Below are positions 45,781 to 60,718 of a stretch of 64,000 nt of DNA, piece by piece (positions within the stretch are counted from its first letter, which is position 1; every line of letters starts with the position of its first letter). Location: positions 1 to 64,000 of the forward strand of contig LLCB01000149.1 of assembly GCA_001414345.1 (NCBI GenBank), given 5' to 3'. The position numbers were made by a program, and so were the translations under genes. Under the pieces are notes generated by a model. That model searched no databases. It was given only the letters and a program-made list of their open reading frames with translations, and had not been told where the DNA came from. Source of the stretch: Hymenoscyphus infarciens (lineage: Eukaryota; Ascomycota; Leotiomycetes; Helotiales; Helotiaceae).

Positions 45781-48700
45781 TACCAAGTACAGACGGATGT
45801 ACTCCTCCCCGCCTGCAACATTGTTCCGGTACATGTACAACGCGCCGAGGAATCATTTTGCTACGCGTATATTACCTCGGAAAGTCCGTCCCTCCATTTC
45901 AGAGTCGTCAAAAGAGACACCTTCCGTGGGCATCACGTGGATTCCTGGAATTTATTATCCGCCTTTGAGAATCGCAGATTTGCTGATCCATGAACAGTTT
46001 TCATGCATTCAAAACCTCCTTGTTCCATCGACGATCTTCACCGCGACAAGTTGACGACCCATTCTTGATCGAGGCTCTTGGCAGCAATCGACTGGAGTCC
46101 TGGCAGAACAGCTTGCAAGGGGACAAGTTGCATGCATGGCACCCCACTCGCCTCCAAGCTTGAGAGCTCTCAACCTTGTGCGGTGTCCCAGAAAGTGAGA
46201 AACCTAGCGAGGAAATCCTTGCAAATTGCCAACGCCATCGATTTAGGCCGCTGAACGAGTCTGACATATTTTGAGAAGTAATTTAATTGTGTTTTCTCCA
46301 CGCTCGTCCCATTGATTGACAACTCAATGTGCACCCACTATTTGGTGACCAATGAAAAGCCCTCGGAGATCATAGCCGGGCAATTCTACCGGACATTTCA
46401 TGACGCGGCCCTGAATATTCACAACTCAAGATCCCGCCCGATTCACTGTCAAGCCAAGCCCTATCGATTCGGTGCGATTGCAGCGACTTGTGATTCCAGC
46501 TGTCCATCCGGCTAATCCCAGGTTTGGTGGCTTGACTAACTTGAAGGCCGTTTTGTAGGTACAATACCGTGTGTTGGGTCCATGGAGATAACTCACCGAG
46601 TACAGACAGGACTTGCAACTAACAAATTGAATAGAATATCCTCCGATACCTATGCGGAGTACGGAGGGGTACATACTTTCCCCCTGATTTAGTTCTGCAC
46701 ATATTTCTGGCCCTGGATCTCCAATTTACAGGCCGCAGCAACACGCAGCAATTTGTTATCACGTTTTCCGCTTCCATTTCCGCTTCGCAACTCTTCTAGA
46801 AAGCTTGTCCGACTATGCTTGTAACGGCAATCGGCAAATTCAACAATTGTAGGGCTCGCATGAACGGTCATAAGCGAAAATTGGATTTCTTCGTTCCACA
46901 AAGGCAACTATTGAAATATTATGTTAAAATATTGCCCCTCTGCAGAAAAGCTTCCACTATTATTCCAGAAAGAATCAAGAATTCCTGTCAGCATTGGAGA
47001 TCTCCCTATCACGTAATCTTCAATTTCACCCATGTACTCTGTATGGCAACCCATGTCATGTTAGTAACAAGCCAACATGCGGCTACTCAACCTCTACCCT
47101 CTCACCCCCTACGTTCGATACAAGCCTCCCTCGTTATTTGCCGCTGCAAGTTAGCTGCGGCCCCAACTGCAGTGAATTTCAAGGGAATCAGCGAGAGAAG
47201 AGGTTTGGTTGGTTGGAAATACGCTCTTTTCGTGTCCGCGCCATGTTCGTGCTTTCCCTTGCATATGAGTGCTTCCACAAGATGGGTTAGATGGGATGGG
47301 GGGATGTCATCGATGGGGAAGCTCGGGGGGACCGGTCGTGCGTGCTTGGTGCGGTGTTGCGGTGTCGCGGCATGGACTTTACAGGGCTGCTCTGATCTTG
47401 GCTTTACAGGCTTGCTTGCTTATCGAATCATGAGCGTCGAAAGCTGGGGGGGTGGAAGCGTCATTACTGGGCCCCTTGGGAGGGCACAAGGTTAAGGTTT
47501 GGGTTAACTTGGTCGAGAACTGGTTTGGGAGGATTCGCGGGGCCGAGCTGTCTTCGAGGGGTGGAATCCCTAGGAGCTGGAAATTTGGAGTTCAGGTTTG
47601 GACTTTCAACAATGGGAGTTTGGCTTTCTTTTTCTGGGATTTCATGTTCATGTCCTTGGAATAGCGGGCAGAGGCTTACATGTCAAGTTCAGGTCAATAT
47701 TGTGTAGGTGATATAACTAAGATTCAGGTTCAGGTGCAGGAGTCTCTGGCTACTCGTTTGAGTTCGCGGGGTCGAGCTGTAGTCAACGCGGGCTTATGTA
47801 GATTGTTGCAGCGTCGTGGGTTATTTACAGGGCTCTCGACCACGACCTGCACCTTCTTGAATCATGAAGGAGGAATTCGAAGTAGTCAAAGCCGCGGAAA
47901 ACAAGGATCGGGTTCAAGGATAGGTAGGAGCTTAGTAGGAGTTCTCTTTTCTTGATAAATTTGCGAGGCTGAGTGGTTGTAGTCAATTAGATAGTTTTAA
48001 CTTTTACAAGTTCGTACTTTATGATTATTTTTTCTAACGCTTCGTAGACGTTTATTTTTCTTTCTACGAGAAATGCCCTGGAGGCCTAGAGGCTAGCTAT
48101 TTGGGTTTGGATCCAACAATTAGAGTTAGTTTCTTTTTCTTTTCATGAATTTGTGGGGGCTAGGTAGGAGGAAGAGTTGGATTATAATGGTTAGAGCCCT
48201 CGGAATTCAAGAACCTGTTTCTCAAAGAGTTACCCTATGATGTTTTCTTTCTAGGGGTTCCTAGTTCAAGTTTTCTAACACTCAGGAGTAATAGCTCTCG
48301 ATCTCGCGAATTAGTAGAAAATTAGTTTTACATAAATTATTATTTTACAATAGTCCGGATTTTTATAGAAGGAGAGTTGAGACTTTTTCTCTCTTAGTTT
48401 CTAATTCTCTAGACTATTTCAAATAGAAGAGTCCTAAAGTTTTGAAGAGCAAAGATTATTTAAACTTGAAAATTTAAAAGAGAAAGTCTTCTGACTAAAC
48501 TCTTACCCAAAGCTACTTCCAACTATTCTGACCTAACTTTTTCCAATCCCTAGGCATCCTTCGGCTTGAATGTATCGAACTTATACTTCATTATATATTT
48601 ACGTGGGGGTCATGATAAAAGATAGACTGTGGTGATATAAGAAAAACACCGGTCCCTTTTACGAAAAATTGACTTGAAAAGCTACTTGAATTAGAAAAGC

Positions 48701-48959
48701 TCGCTTTTGGTTCTTCTACAGCAATCTATCGACATTCCCTGACCGCTACATTAACAACGGAACGGAGTAGATGTCATTTTATAATATCTAGAAAACGACA
48801 ATCTCTACTTTTTAGAATAAAATGACGGTTTGTGAGTACAGATATGATTTTATTTTTCTACAATGCCTTGCGGGATCCATTATCAATTCGATCAACTCCC
48901 ATCCCATGAGTTCTTCTCCATTCGTTCATTAGAAAGACCGCCCCTCAAATTTCCATTTC
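45781..48959. other. Intergenic, no gene seen
   Basis: Several short frames (45755-46054, 46815-47495, 47680-47955) have no recognisable domain and odd composition. A repeated phrase TTCGCGGGG(C/T)CGAGCTGT occurs at about 47534 and 47773. From ~47,960 to 48,900 the sequence is moderately AT-rich. No transposon ends were found. Confidence 0.5.
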
Positions 48960-51900
48960 TCAACCATCCAACAACCCACTCTCCTTCAAGCTAGCAAACA
49001 ACTCCGGCTCAAGGAACTTAGCCACACTAACATCCTCACTCAACCCCTTCCTCCTCCTAGTCTTCAACACAAAGTCCCTCGCCGTAGCCTGCGCACTTGC
49101 CGGCTCCAACGGTCTCAAAACCACATCCCTATCCAAGGGATCTCCCGGAACCACACTCCACCGATCAAAAACCAGACTGACAGTCGCCTGTCCCTGGGTA
49201 TGAATCCTCAAATCCGTTTCAAAGCCAAAACTATCAATCACGGGAATCAGCCCACTAACCCGGTACAAAGGCGTACCAGCAATAGGGCCATCTGATAATA
49301 CGTGCCCGCGACGTCGAGCGAGGACTGTGTAGAGAGAAGTCACCGAGTCTGCAGGTCCCGTCATGGAACACGAGAAGATGGGTTCCATGAGGCGCGGGGA
49401 GGCCATGAGGAAGGATGAGTAGCATGCTCGTCGGGATGTGGGGATGATCTGACCGCCCCCGCGAAAGATCGCTTCGGGTGCCAAGGTGACGTCCATAATC
49501 TTAAACTTGCTGTTGCGGATGGCTATTTCAGGGGTTGAGAGTTAGTAGTGATGAAAGCAGAATGGGCATTCGGTCCGGTAGAATGAGAGGCCAATGGGAG
49601 GGGGGGTGCAGATTCGCCCCACACCACACCGCTTCCGTAATGTGCCCCATACCCCCCATACCCCCCATACCCCCATACCCCCACACCCCCCACAGAAAAA
49701 TGAAGGGACAAAACAAAACAGGAGACAGATATGGGAACATGGGGGTGGCACTTACGTTCTTCACACAAGGGCCCTTCTCTGCTTGCCCAACTGAAACCTT
49801 GTCGGATTGTGTCCCTGACACTCATGAGAAGCCGTTTATCCACCTGGGGGAAAACATGTCAGCATAAACGGACCGATTATCATTTCCAACACATGGGAAA
49901 CGCATGATCATGAATGAAAAATGTAACTTTACCTCTGATGGAAGAGTGTCATCCTGAAGAATATTAGGACCCAAATCGTCGGGACCAAACGCCCATATGC
50001 TTCGGGAAGCCAGAAGATCCCAGCCGTAATTCTCCTCGAAGAACTTCCCGATGACCCGATTCGAGCTCTTGATACTGACCTTGCCGCTTTCGATGTCCTC
50101 GGCAATGCCCTGATCCAGGGGCTCGGCAACCATGGTGATTTTGTTTTTCTTGTTCGGGGTTTGCGCGTAGCATTTTATGGCTGAGGTTTCGACTACTGTT
50201 TCGCAGAACCGCGTCACGGGGTCGGAAACCTTGATTTCCATTTCTGCGTACAGACGGCGTAAGTCATGGAGAACACAGTCCATGTATAATTCTCCTGTTC
50301 CGAGAACGATGTGTTCTCCGGATTCCTCAACTTTTGTGGTGATGAGTGGGTAGCTCTTGTTGATTTTTCGGAGACCATCCAACATCTTGGGTAGTTCCGA
50401 GGGGTTGATGGGTTCGACGGCGACTTTGAAAACCGACTCGGTGAAATGTGTAATTGGCTTGAAAATGTAGGCATCTTCGTCGTCTGGGAGTGTTGGTGGA
50501 ACTAATGTCGCCGATTTGACTATTGAGTTATCCACGCCACCTAGAAGGACCCAATTTCCAGCTGGTACGCCGTCTGTTGGGATGTTGTATCTTGTTTCAG
50601 CTATCCAGACATCAGATATGGTTGCCAAACTCATATCTTCCTCATCATCAATCGAGTATCCTTCACCGAGAACTCGAACTTGGGCTCCTGGTCTAGCAGT
50701 TCCGCTCATTACTCTACCAAAAGAATAGAAACCAGTTGCGTCGCTTGTGTTGAATAACTTTGAGATCTGGATAACCAAAGGACCATCCTGATCACACTCC
50801 TTCATGGCCTTTGCAACACTTGTATCCAGCGGTCCAGTATAGTACCGCTCAATTTTACTCTCAGCGGATTCAACTGGTGATGGAATATGATCCACGACCA
50901 TATCCACAAATCCATTTGATGGCCCAAAGAATTGTTCACAAACAAACTTCAGAAGAACGCTGGCATCTGTTTTGTACTGCGATGGTTTGAGGGATATTCC
51001 AAGTGTAGCCAAAGTCTCTTTCAGGTCCTCCGGGCTCTCACTGATTGTGTGGGAATATAACTTGTAGATAGGTTCAAGCACGAAATGGACGAAAGATCGC
51101 TTTGCCCGTTCCTCAATAGCTTTTCGTGTAAATGAACGTTTTCTTGGATTGAAGAAAATATCTCCCCATAGTCGTCTTGCAAATTCCTGAGCGTCGATTC
51201 CGGCTTGGCCTTTCTTTTGAGGTGGATAACGATCTGCATACATTTTGGCAAATGATTGCAAAGTAAAGCTCCATCCCATACTGCTACATGCGAAAAGAAC
51301 ATTGCCCTTTTCTGGACTCAGTCTTCTCTTCTCGCCCTGACCTGGTAATGTGTTTTCGATCACAGTATTGACTTCTTCAATAACGTGCTTGAGTTTGAAA
51401 TAAGCATCTGATGGTGGAAGCTTGAGTTCTAAAATTAACCGATCCATCTTGTTTACCACAAGTGTGAGGGGTAGACCTTCTAGCACCGCATGTTTGATGA
51501 TCTGCTCGGTATTAACCTGGACACCCTCCACAACATCAACCACCAGCACAACACCATCCACGAGTCTTAGTGATGAAGCAACCTCGTCAACAAAGTTGAC
51601 GTGCCCCGGGGTATCGATTATATTCAGCAGATGTGATTTTCCGTGTGTGCTTTGGAGTACCAAACTCATTGGCGCAGATTTTATCGAAATTCCCCTCTCC
51701 CGTTCCAGGATGTGTACATCTGTATATCGCAACTGCTCGTCTCTCTTCTTTCCCGTCTTCTTCTCTAATCGATCCACAATATCGTGCGTCTCTAGAACCA
51801 GTGTATCCATAAAAGCCGTTTTTCCATGATGAAGATGTCCTGCCAACGCCACATTTCGTATTTGTTCGGGGAAGTTCATAAGATCCGTCATAAAACTTCG

Positions 51901-52357
51901 ATCGAAATGTACAGGTGGGAGGTCGGCTTCTTGTATCGTAAACTTCTTCTGTTCGACTGGCGCAATGATTGGTTCGGATAGGGGTTGAGCATCCTCCTCT
52001 TGTACCATCGTTTCGACATCTTCTCCGTAGACTTGTTGTGCGGTGGGGTAGTATTGTTTATCTTCGTGGAGTACAACCGCATTCGATGGTCCTTCATCTG
52101 GAGACAGAAGTTAGCCTTAGTTCTTCCCGCATAATTGGTGTTTCTTGCCGTCTATTTCCATAAGCTCCTGGCCTGTAGCCTCGGGGGCTTCTTCTGGGTC
52201 GTCATCGTAGACATATGCCCCGGCATCGACGTCTGGTTGACTTTCGTCCTCGGACGACTCTGCCTCTCCAATGAAGTTTCCGAACCTGCCATTGTGTTAG
52301 TTTGTATGCAGGAAATCGTAGGGAGAAGATAGTATACTCGTCGTAGAGGTCGTCCAT
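48960..52357 (-). CDS. SNU114: U5 snRNP GTPase Snu114 (EFTUD2/Cwf10)
   Basis: EF-2-like GTPase of the U5 snRNP that controls Brr2 and Prp8 during spliceosome activation and disassembly. Exons 52357-52338, 52285-52149, 52097-49933, 49843-49756 and 49522-48960 sum exactly to 990 codons plus stop. The start [20 protein letters not shown] is spread over exons 1-2 and followed by the acidic N-terminal domain. GTPase motifs: G1 GHLHHGKT (139-146), G3 DTPGH (214-218), G4 NKMD (268-271). Domain IV/V blocks include [20 protein letters not shown]. The C-terminus ends [18 protein letters not shown]. Intron 2 (52148-52098) has a GC donor (GACG/GCAAG) and AG acceptor. Intron 4 (49755-49523) carries a C-rich minisatellite. 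The gene is head-to-head with ERG10. Confidence 0.97.
49645..49690. repeat. CCCCATA minisatellite inside SNU114 intron 4
   Basis: Six or so units of 7-9 bp (CCCCATA, CCCCCATAC) lie in tandem within the last SNU114 intron. On the transcript the units read as G-rich (TATGGGGG), spaced so that a G-quadruplex is possible. Confidence 0.8.
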
Positions 52358-52811
52358 ATTGGCTAGATGGTGGAAGAGGGAGTATTGAGAGGAGGAAGTC
52401 GAATGCGACCCGACTGAACTTTCTGGCTTCCATCGCTTCAAAAACTCGCGACAGGTGTTTGGGTCACGTGTCACAGCCTTGCAGCACGCAGCCCAGGGTA
52501 GATAAAATGTTGACAGCCAAATTTACCACCATTTATCCCCTAATTCTACTTTCTTCCTTCTACTCTTTTCTCAAAATGAATTTCTACAGAACGGAATTGG
52601 AAGTTTTAAAAACGATTGCTACCTATTCAAGTGGTGTGTTATGAAGCTGGGTTCCCACGGTTGTTCCTGCATAATAATTTCGAGGTCCCCGAAGTCGGCC
52701 TCACCGCTGTGTTGAATTCAAAAAGATTAGTTATTGTGTTGGCAACTGCAACGCTCCCTCCTTTCTTCCCCAACACTTCACGAATAACCTCAAAGTTCTC
52801 AAATATTCAAA
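52358..52811. promoter_or_regulatory. Divergent promoter SNU114 / ERG10
   Basis: The 454 bp between two start codons on opposite strands must contain both promoters and 5' UTRs. A CACGTG E-box-like core lies at ~52465. ERG10 has a pyrimidine-rich leader just before its ATG (CTCCCTCCTTTCTTCCCC near 52754). Confidence 0.5.
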
Positions 52812-54174
<1,363 letters not shown>

Positions 54175-54610
54175 ATATCCTGCTGTGTTTAGAGCACGTT
54201 TCTTGATGAAATAGTAACGATGAAAAGAAGTAAATGAAAATAGAAGCTCAAGGTGGGAGCCAGTAGATATATAATGGGGAATGAAATGATTCTATGGGAA
54301 CGTTTTCTCCTATTTTTCACATCTTTACCCAGGTGAAATAAACGAGTGAAGCGTCTTTCCAATTTTATTTGTGTGTCACTTACTCGAGTAAAAGGAGCTA
54401 ACTTGTCTTCTGTCTTAAATCTAATTCTCAGCCTTGTCAGCCTCGTCTTATCAATCGGTGGGGGACCGACTTACCGATAAGGCCCCGAAAAAAAAGATTA
54501 TCTCGAGCTTTGCGACCCAAGCTTCAGCGCAATTGAACTTCCACACCTCGTCCTGGGATTGATATTTCTATCGCTATTTACACGACCTCCTTCTGTGAAA
54601 TACCGCCAAG
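54175..54610. other. Spacer between ERG10 and KRE33
   Basis: This 436-bp stretch has the ERG10 3' end and the promoter of the acetyltransferase gene in the same orientation. No gene is seen. Confidence 0.5.
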
Positions 54611-57600
54611 ATGGTCAAAAAGGCAGTGTATGTTATTTACTGCTTCCCGCAAGTTGCGATTGGATTCTAACCTTGACCTCTAGAGATTCGCGCATCCCCG
54701 CCCTCATTCGCAATGGTGTCCAGGAAAAGAAGAGGAGTTTTATTGTGGTCGTAGGAGACAGGTCGAAAGATGTTATTGTGCATCTACATTATATCATGTC
54801 CAGCATGGACATGAAGCAGAATAAATCGGTGTTGTGGGCATACAAGAACAAGCTTCTGAATTTCACCAGGCATGATTACCTATACCTACCGAGAGAAATG
54901 CCGCTTACAATCGTTTTTGCAGTCACCGAAAAAAGCGCGAGAACAAAATTAAGAAGGAGATCAAGCGCGGAATTCGAGAAGCTAACACCGAGGACCCCTT
55001 CGAACTCTTCGTTTCCCTACACGATATTCGATATGTATACTACAAAGAGACAGAGAAGATTCTGGGAAACACATACGGTATGTGCATATTGCAGGATTTC
55101 GAAGCGATTACGCCAAATCTCCTTGCCAGGACAATTGAGACGGTGGAAGGTGGAGGATTGGTTGTGTTATTGCTCAAGGGAATGAATAGTTTGAAGCAAC
55201 TCTACACATTATCCATGGATATCCACTCAAGATACCGAACCGAGGCGCACGACGATGTTACGGCAAGATTCAACGAGCGATTTATATTGTCTTTGGGAAA
55301 ATGCGAGTCTTGCTTGGTTATCGACGACGAACTTAATGTTCTACCGATTTCTGGCGGGAAAAATGTGGTTGCTCTTCCTCCTCCGGATATCAATGAACCA
55401 AAAACCGAATCACAGAAGGAATTGGACGAGATGAAGGAGGCATTACAGGATACACAGCCAGTTGGATCATTAGTAACATTAGCGAAAACGGTTGACCAGG
55501 CGAAAGCTCTCTTAACTTTCGTGGATGCGATCGCTGAGAAGACGTTAAGGAGTACCGTTACTTTGACGGCTGCTCGTGGACGAGGAAAGTCTGCAGCTTT
55601 AGGTGTGGCTGTAGCTGCAGCGGTAGCCCATGGATACAGCAATATTTTCATTACATCTCCAAGTCCTGAGAATTTGAAGACCCTCTTCGAGTTTATTTTC
55701 AAGGGATTTGATGCACTCAATTATATGGACCACGTCGATTACTCGATTATCCAATCCACGAATCCTGATTTCAACAAGGCAATTGTGAGGGTGAACATCC
55801 ATCGCCAACATCGTCAAACCATTCAATATATCCGTCCTCAAGATGCTCACGTCTTAGGCCAAGCCGAGCTTCTGGTTATTGATGAAGCTGCAGCAATTCC
55901 TTTACCTCTCGTTCGAAAACTGATGGGACCATATCTTGTTTTTATGGCATCCACAATCAATGGATATGAGGGTACTGGGCGGTCATTGTCTCTGAAGTTG
56001 ATCAAACAACTCCGAGAACAATCAAGAGGTGGATCCAAACCAGAGGGCGCAGAAGTTGCAGATAGAGCTACTGGCAAGGCGTCAAAGACAGTTGATTCCA
56101 GCTTTTCTGGTGGACGCACTCTACGAGAAATCACTCTTGCGGAACCAATTCGTTACACAAAGGGTGATTTGGTAGAGAAATGGCTCAATACAGTTCTCTG
56201 TCTTGATGCTACCTTGCCACGGTCAAAACTCAACACGCTTCAAGGTTGCCCAGATCCATCGCAATGTCAATTGCTCCAGGTCAACCGAGATACCCTCTTC
56301 TCTTTCCACGAAGTCTCAGAAAAGTTCTTACAACAAATGATTGCTCTTTATGTTGCAAGTCATTACAAAAATTCGCCTGATGATTTGCAATTGATGAGTG
56401 ATGCGCCTGCACATCAACTTTTCGTCCTTGTACCACCAATTGCAGAAGACAGCAAACACCTGCCAGAGCCACTGTGTGTTATCCAAGTAGCTCTCGAGGG
56501 ACAAATCAGCAAGGAGAGCGTAATGAATAGTTTAAGTAGGGGTAAGAGAGCAGCTGGTGATCTTATCCCTTGGATTGTCAGTCAGCAGTTTCAAGATGAA
56601 GATTTTGCTGGACTATCCGGAGCTCGTATCGTGCGAATAGCTACAAACCCAGACTACACTCAGATGGGCTACGGAAGCAAAGCACTTGAACTTCTCAACG
56701 ATTTCTACGAGGGCAAATTCGCCAACCTCTCAGAGGAGATCACTGAAGAAGCGGAACCAACCATCACCCGAGTTACAGATGCAGAATTAACCAATGCCTC
56801 CCTTCTCGACGACGACATCAAAGTCCGCGACATCCGCAAAATGCCACCTCTCTTCTCGAAACTCTCGGAACGACGACCACTACCACTAGATTACGTAGGA
56901 GTCAGCTACGGTCTTACCCAACCCCTCCATAAATTCTGGAAACGTTCGAATTTCGCGCCCGTTTACCTCCGTCAGACCGCCAATGAATTGACAGGCGAAC
57001 ACACCTGTGTGATGATTCGACCTCTTTCTAACTCTTCGGATCCTTCGTGGCTGGGGGCTTTTACGAGAGATTTCCATAATCGCTTCCTTAGTTTATTGTC
57101 GTATAATTTTAGGACATTTCCTTCGGTTATGGCGCTTTCTCTCGATGAGTCCTCGAAGAACGGGTCGAAGTTGGATACGTCTAATCCTCCAACGCCACTT
57201 ACATCTTCTGAACTCACTACGCTGCTCTCACCATTTGATCTCAAACGTCTCGAATCATACGCAAACAACATGCTTGACTACCACGTCATCCTCGATCTCG
57301 TGCCTAAACTCTCCGTCCTCTACTTCACATCCCGTCTTTCCCCCTCCATCAAACTCACGGGCATTCAACAAGCCATCCTTCTAGCTGTGGGACTGCAAAA
57401 TAAAGATCTCTCGGATGTGGAGGCTGAACTCAATCTTCCTTCTTCGCAGTTGCTCGCCATGTTCATCAAGATTATGCGGAAGATGAGTTCGCATTTCCGC
57501 TCCCTTGTTGATTCTGCTGCGGAGGAGAGTCTTCCTAGGCGGGAGAATCTTGGGGTTAGTCGAGAGGACGCGGATGGGGCGCATGATGAGGAGGTCGTCG

Positions 57601-58011
57601 ACGATCGTTTTGTACCGCTTGAGACGAATCTCGAAGATGAACTTGAGGAAGGTGGTGATGAGGCGATGAAGGAATTAAAAGAAAAACAACGACAGCTTAT
57701 TGATGCGCTTCCTTTGTCTCAGTAAGACCCCCTCCTAATTGTCCGTGAATATTTAAACTAACGTCGGTGAAAGATATGAAATCGAGGAATCAGCACCAGG
57801 ATGGGCAGAAGCCGAGCGCCAGATCCAGAGTTCTAGTAAATCGGGACGCGGGAATACCGTGGTTAGTGTCAAAAGTAACAAGGAGAAGAAGCGGAAGGCG
57901 GGTGAGAGCGCGGCGGAGATTTATAATGAGGAGATTGGGGGGGAGAGGGAGGGGAAGAAGGCGAGGAAGGAGAAGGATGGGAAGAGCAAGGGGAAGAAGG
58001 GAAGGTCGTGA
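54611..58011 (+). CDS. KRE33: RNA cytidine acetyltransferase (Kre33/NAT10)
   Basis: ATP-dependent enzyme making N4-acetylcytidine in 18S rRNA and some tRNAs; acts in the nucleolus in ribosome assembly. Exons 54611-54627, 54684-54869, 54923-57721 and 57774-58011 give exactly 1,079 codons plus stop. The start MVKKAVDSRIPALIRNGVQE is rebuilt over intron 1. Blocks: N-terminal TmcA-like domain, helicase with TAARGRGKSAALG (P-loop ~287-291) and VIDEAAAIPLP (~386), GNAT domain with VRIATNPDYTQMGYGSKAL (~635), then the C-terminal RNA-binding part and a Lys-rich tail (KKARKEKDGKSKGKKGRS) fit for the nucleolus. Intron 2 (54870-54922) has a GC donor, CACCAG/GCATGA, with acceptor TTTTGCAG; its removal restores LLNFTSHRKKRENKIKKE, and no GT donor would. 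Confidence 0.97.
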
Positions 58012-60718
58012 GAGGTTAATATGGTGTTTTGGGCGCAGGGGACTGGAAAATGTATATTTTGGTAGTGTGTGGGGAATAAAAGAATTCTTGTTACTCTTTT
58101 AAGGGGGCCATTTTGGGGGGGTGATGCTCCTTCCCCAAGACGAGACTTCAGCCCCGTCGTTCTCATCGCTACTTGAATCTCCGTCACTTCGACGCCTTGG
58201 GTCACAAGTGTCGGATCCTTGACCTCCCAATAAAACATATTAAAACTCTCTTCTACTTTCTTTAGCTGATGATGGGTACGTATTTGATATAGATAGCTTT
58301 CTCATATTTTTTAGGCTTGGCCCGAGGCGTTTCTAGCTTTATTGTATAGGGAAGCGGAGAGTAGATATGTTACTATTGTTTGTAGAAATCTTTAGCACCT
58401 TTTTTTGAAGTTCATTTTATCTCCTCTACTTGTTTTATTTTTGTTTTTCTCCTTCTCCTTCTCAATTCGAACGAGTGACATAACGAGTCGAATCTTTGCT
58501 GTACTCTAGGTTTTTTTTAGGTTTCTGCTCAGGTTTCAAGGGAAGGGGCAGTCGATTTATTTGAAAATTTCCTAGTTGAAAACATGGAGTTCAATTACTT
58601 TTATCGTAGGTCTAGTTTCTGGTGGGGAGTGGGTGAAATGCGGCTTTTCACGGGTAATCCACAAATAGATGTCTAGCTATTCGTAGGTAACCTACAAATA
58701 GCTGAAAACCTATGGACAGGCACAAAATTGAGAATTTGAGTTTTTTTCTTGGAAAAAGATTTCGAGACAAATGTTCAGTTTCCTCAAGGACCCCCTTTCG
58801 GTTTCCAAGCGGGACAGTGGGACCCGATCTTTTTTCTCACCAGGTGTCAAGTAAGCAACTTTTCATCAAAGGAAGGAAATATCCAGAACATGCCTAGCTG
58901 CTTCCTAAAGAGTAATCACCTAAGAAAGGTAAGGTTGGGATTCAGAAAACGAGTCCAGAAGTATAGGCTTCTTTCTCCCAAGACTTCCTTACCCAAGAGA
59001 GCGCAAAAGAAAATTCTAGTAGCCAGAAAGACGACGATGATGACTTGAAGAAAATTGAAATACAAACTCTCCCGGGGGTTTTCGATGATAAGACCATCAT
59101 GTATGTGGAATGGAATCTAAGTGGAAGGGCTACCTAGACTTGTGGAACTCGAGGGCCTGGGTCGTGCCTTCCTTCTTGGACACGGAGTGGGTTCGAGGAT
59201 AGAAAGAAGGAGCGACCCCAAGTCCCATCTCGTGCAACACTTTGACATGCAATTCCTGCCGACTCCACAGGTCGTTTCTTCCTTCTTAATATCTTGACAC
59301 CTCAACGCCTCGACTCTTGGCCTCTGCTTCTCATACTCAACCTAAAGTCACTATTTACGGCACACTCTTCGTTTTGTATAGCTCTGGTCCTCCCTTGCTC
59401 CACGATGCTGATGTATTCAGAAGCCAGATTCCTATTAGTGATGAGGGAACAATCCATTATCTAGCAACTCATACAACGAATAACAAGATAATAGAGTCAC
59501 AAGCTCTCGCGTTCAGTCTGAGGGAGATTGCTAGCCATTCACACGAAGGTGATAATGGGAACAACTTATACCGGTCAACATATTACGATAAAACTAACGA
59601 AAACCTTCCAGAGAGTCTTTCAATTCTTGGTTATTTGAAAGTTCCTTATAAACTCATTTCATTCTCCTAGACCGTCATTAGATATTGTTTAGGTGAAAAA
59701 TTTTACACCGAGTACGTACCCGACGTCTCACCCAATTTACTTGAATCATTTGTTACCTGGGGTTTTGCCCCTATACTAATCTTGGACACTTGATGTTACA
59801 ATATCATTCCTCCTCACTTTTTCATCTTCCTTGTCTTTCAAAGTGGGAGAAGATGTTACGATAAAATGACGGAGTGAGGACTTGAGACTCGTAGTCGTAG
59901 AGCAGTAAGTTGAACTTATGTGTATGGAACTTGTTGCATTGAAGAACAAGCAACCAGAACGAGGTTGACGGTTGAAAGAGGGGTATACTTTTAGGAAGTA
60001 CTTCTATTCTTGTATTCGGCTCATTTGTCCGACAAGAACTGGGTTCATCCTACCCAATAAAATCCCCCAGAGCCTCAAAAACAAATTGCAGACCAGTATC
60101 AAACTTCGTGGCGCATGCATTGTAAGCTGATGGGTAAGCATCTGCATTCGGTGATTTCGGGGATGCAACTCCTCTCTGTTGCAAATCGCAACAGCCACCA
60201 ACAGACCCACTTGCATAGAATACAGTAAGACTCCCGATAATTTTCCTTCGACTCCGAGTCTTTACTGATGATTTTCTCCTCTTTGTAGGCTTTTGAGTGG
60301 GTTTGTTGCACTTCGCGACAGCCACCAACATTACTGCTGATGCATGGTAACTGCAGGCTTTTGTGGGGCGATGTTGGTCTTATGATTGTATTCAGACGGG
60401 AATCGTGACGGAACTAGAGAACAAGGGATTTTGATGGGAATAATAAGGTGCTTCAACGCGCTTTGAGTTCTTTCTCGCTAAAGATGCCCCTTTCTGGGAG
60501 CAAAAATGGTTACGAGAATGGTCACAGGATGGATACCCTTCTTTAAGTATAACAACTCTTCTTGTTCTCGTCTTTGTTCCGCATACTTTGGTCTTGGTAA
60601 CTGTTGACAAAATTCTGGAACAGCTCCCCACAGAAACATACATCTCGCATTACAATAGTTTGAGCAACACAACTAATTAAATCATACAGCCTGATCTTAA
60701 ATACGGCGACAGATGATA
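58012..60718. other. Gene-poor region, no confident gene
   Basis: An inverted repeat at ~58671-58703 has arms AGCTATTCGTAGGT and ACCTACAAATAGCT, related to the 11.9-kb motif. Frames at 58749-59048 (99 aa) and 59317-59670 (117 aa, no ATG at its start) are unrecognised. On the minus strand 60050-60331 starts with ATG (MLVAVAKCNKPTQKPTKRRK) and has 93 aa with a basic N-terminal part; it might be an exon but no family is known to me. Confidence 0.45.

Noticed and set aside
45755..46054. 99-aa frame overlapping the CIA2 stop
   Set aside because: No homology by eye and it overlaps the conserved C-terminus in another frame.
59317..59670. 117-aa plus frame
   Set aside because: Begins with TTG and has no recognisable domain or splice acceptor that fixes a start.
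60050..60331. 93-aa minus frame with ATG
   Set aside because: No family recognised and no supporting context; could be an exon but not supported enough to call.
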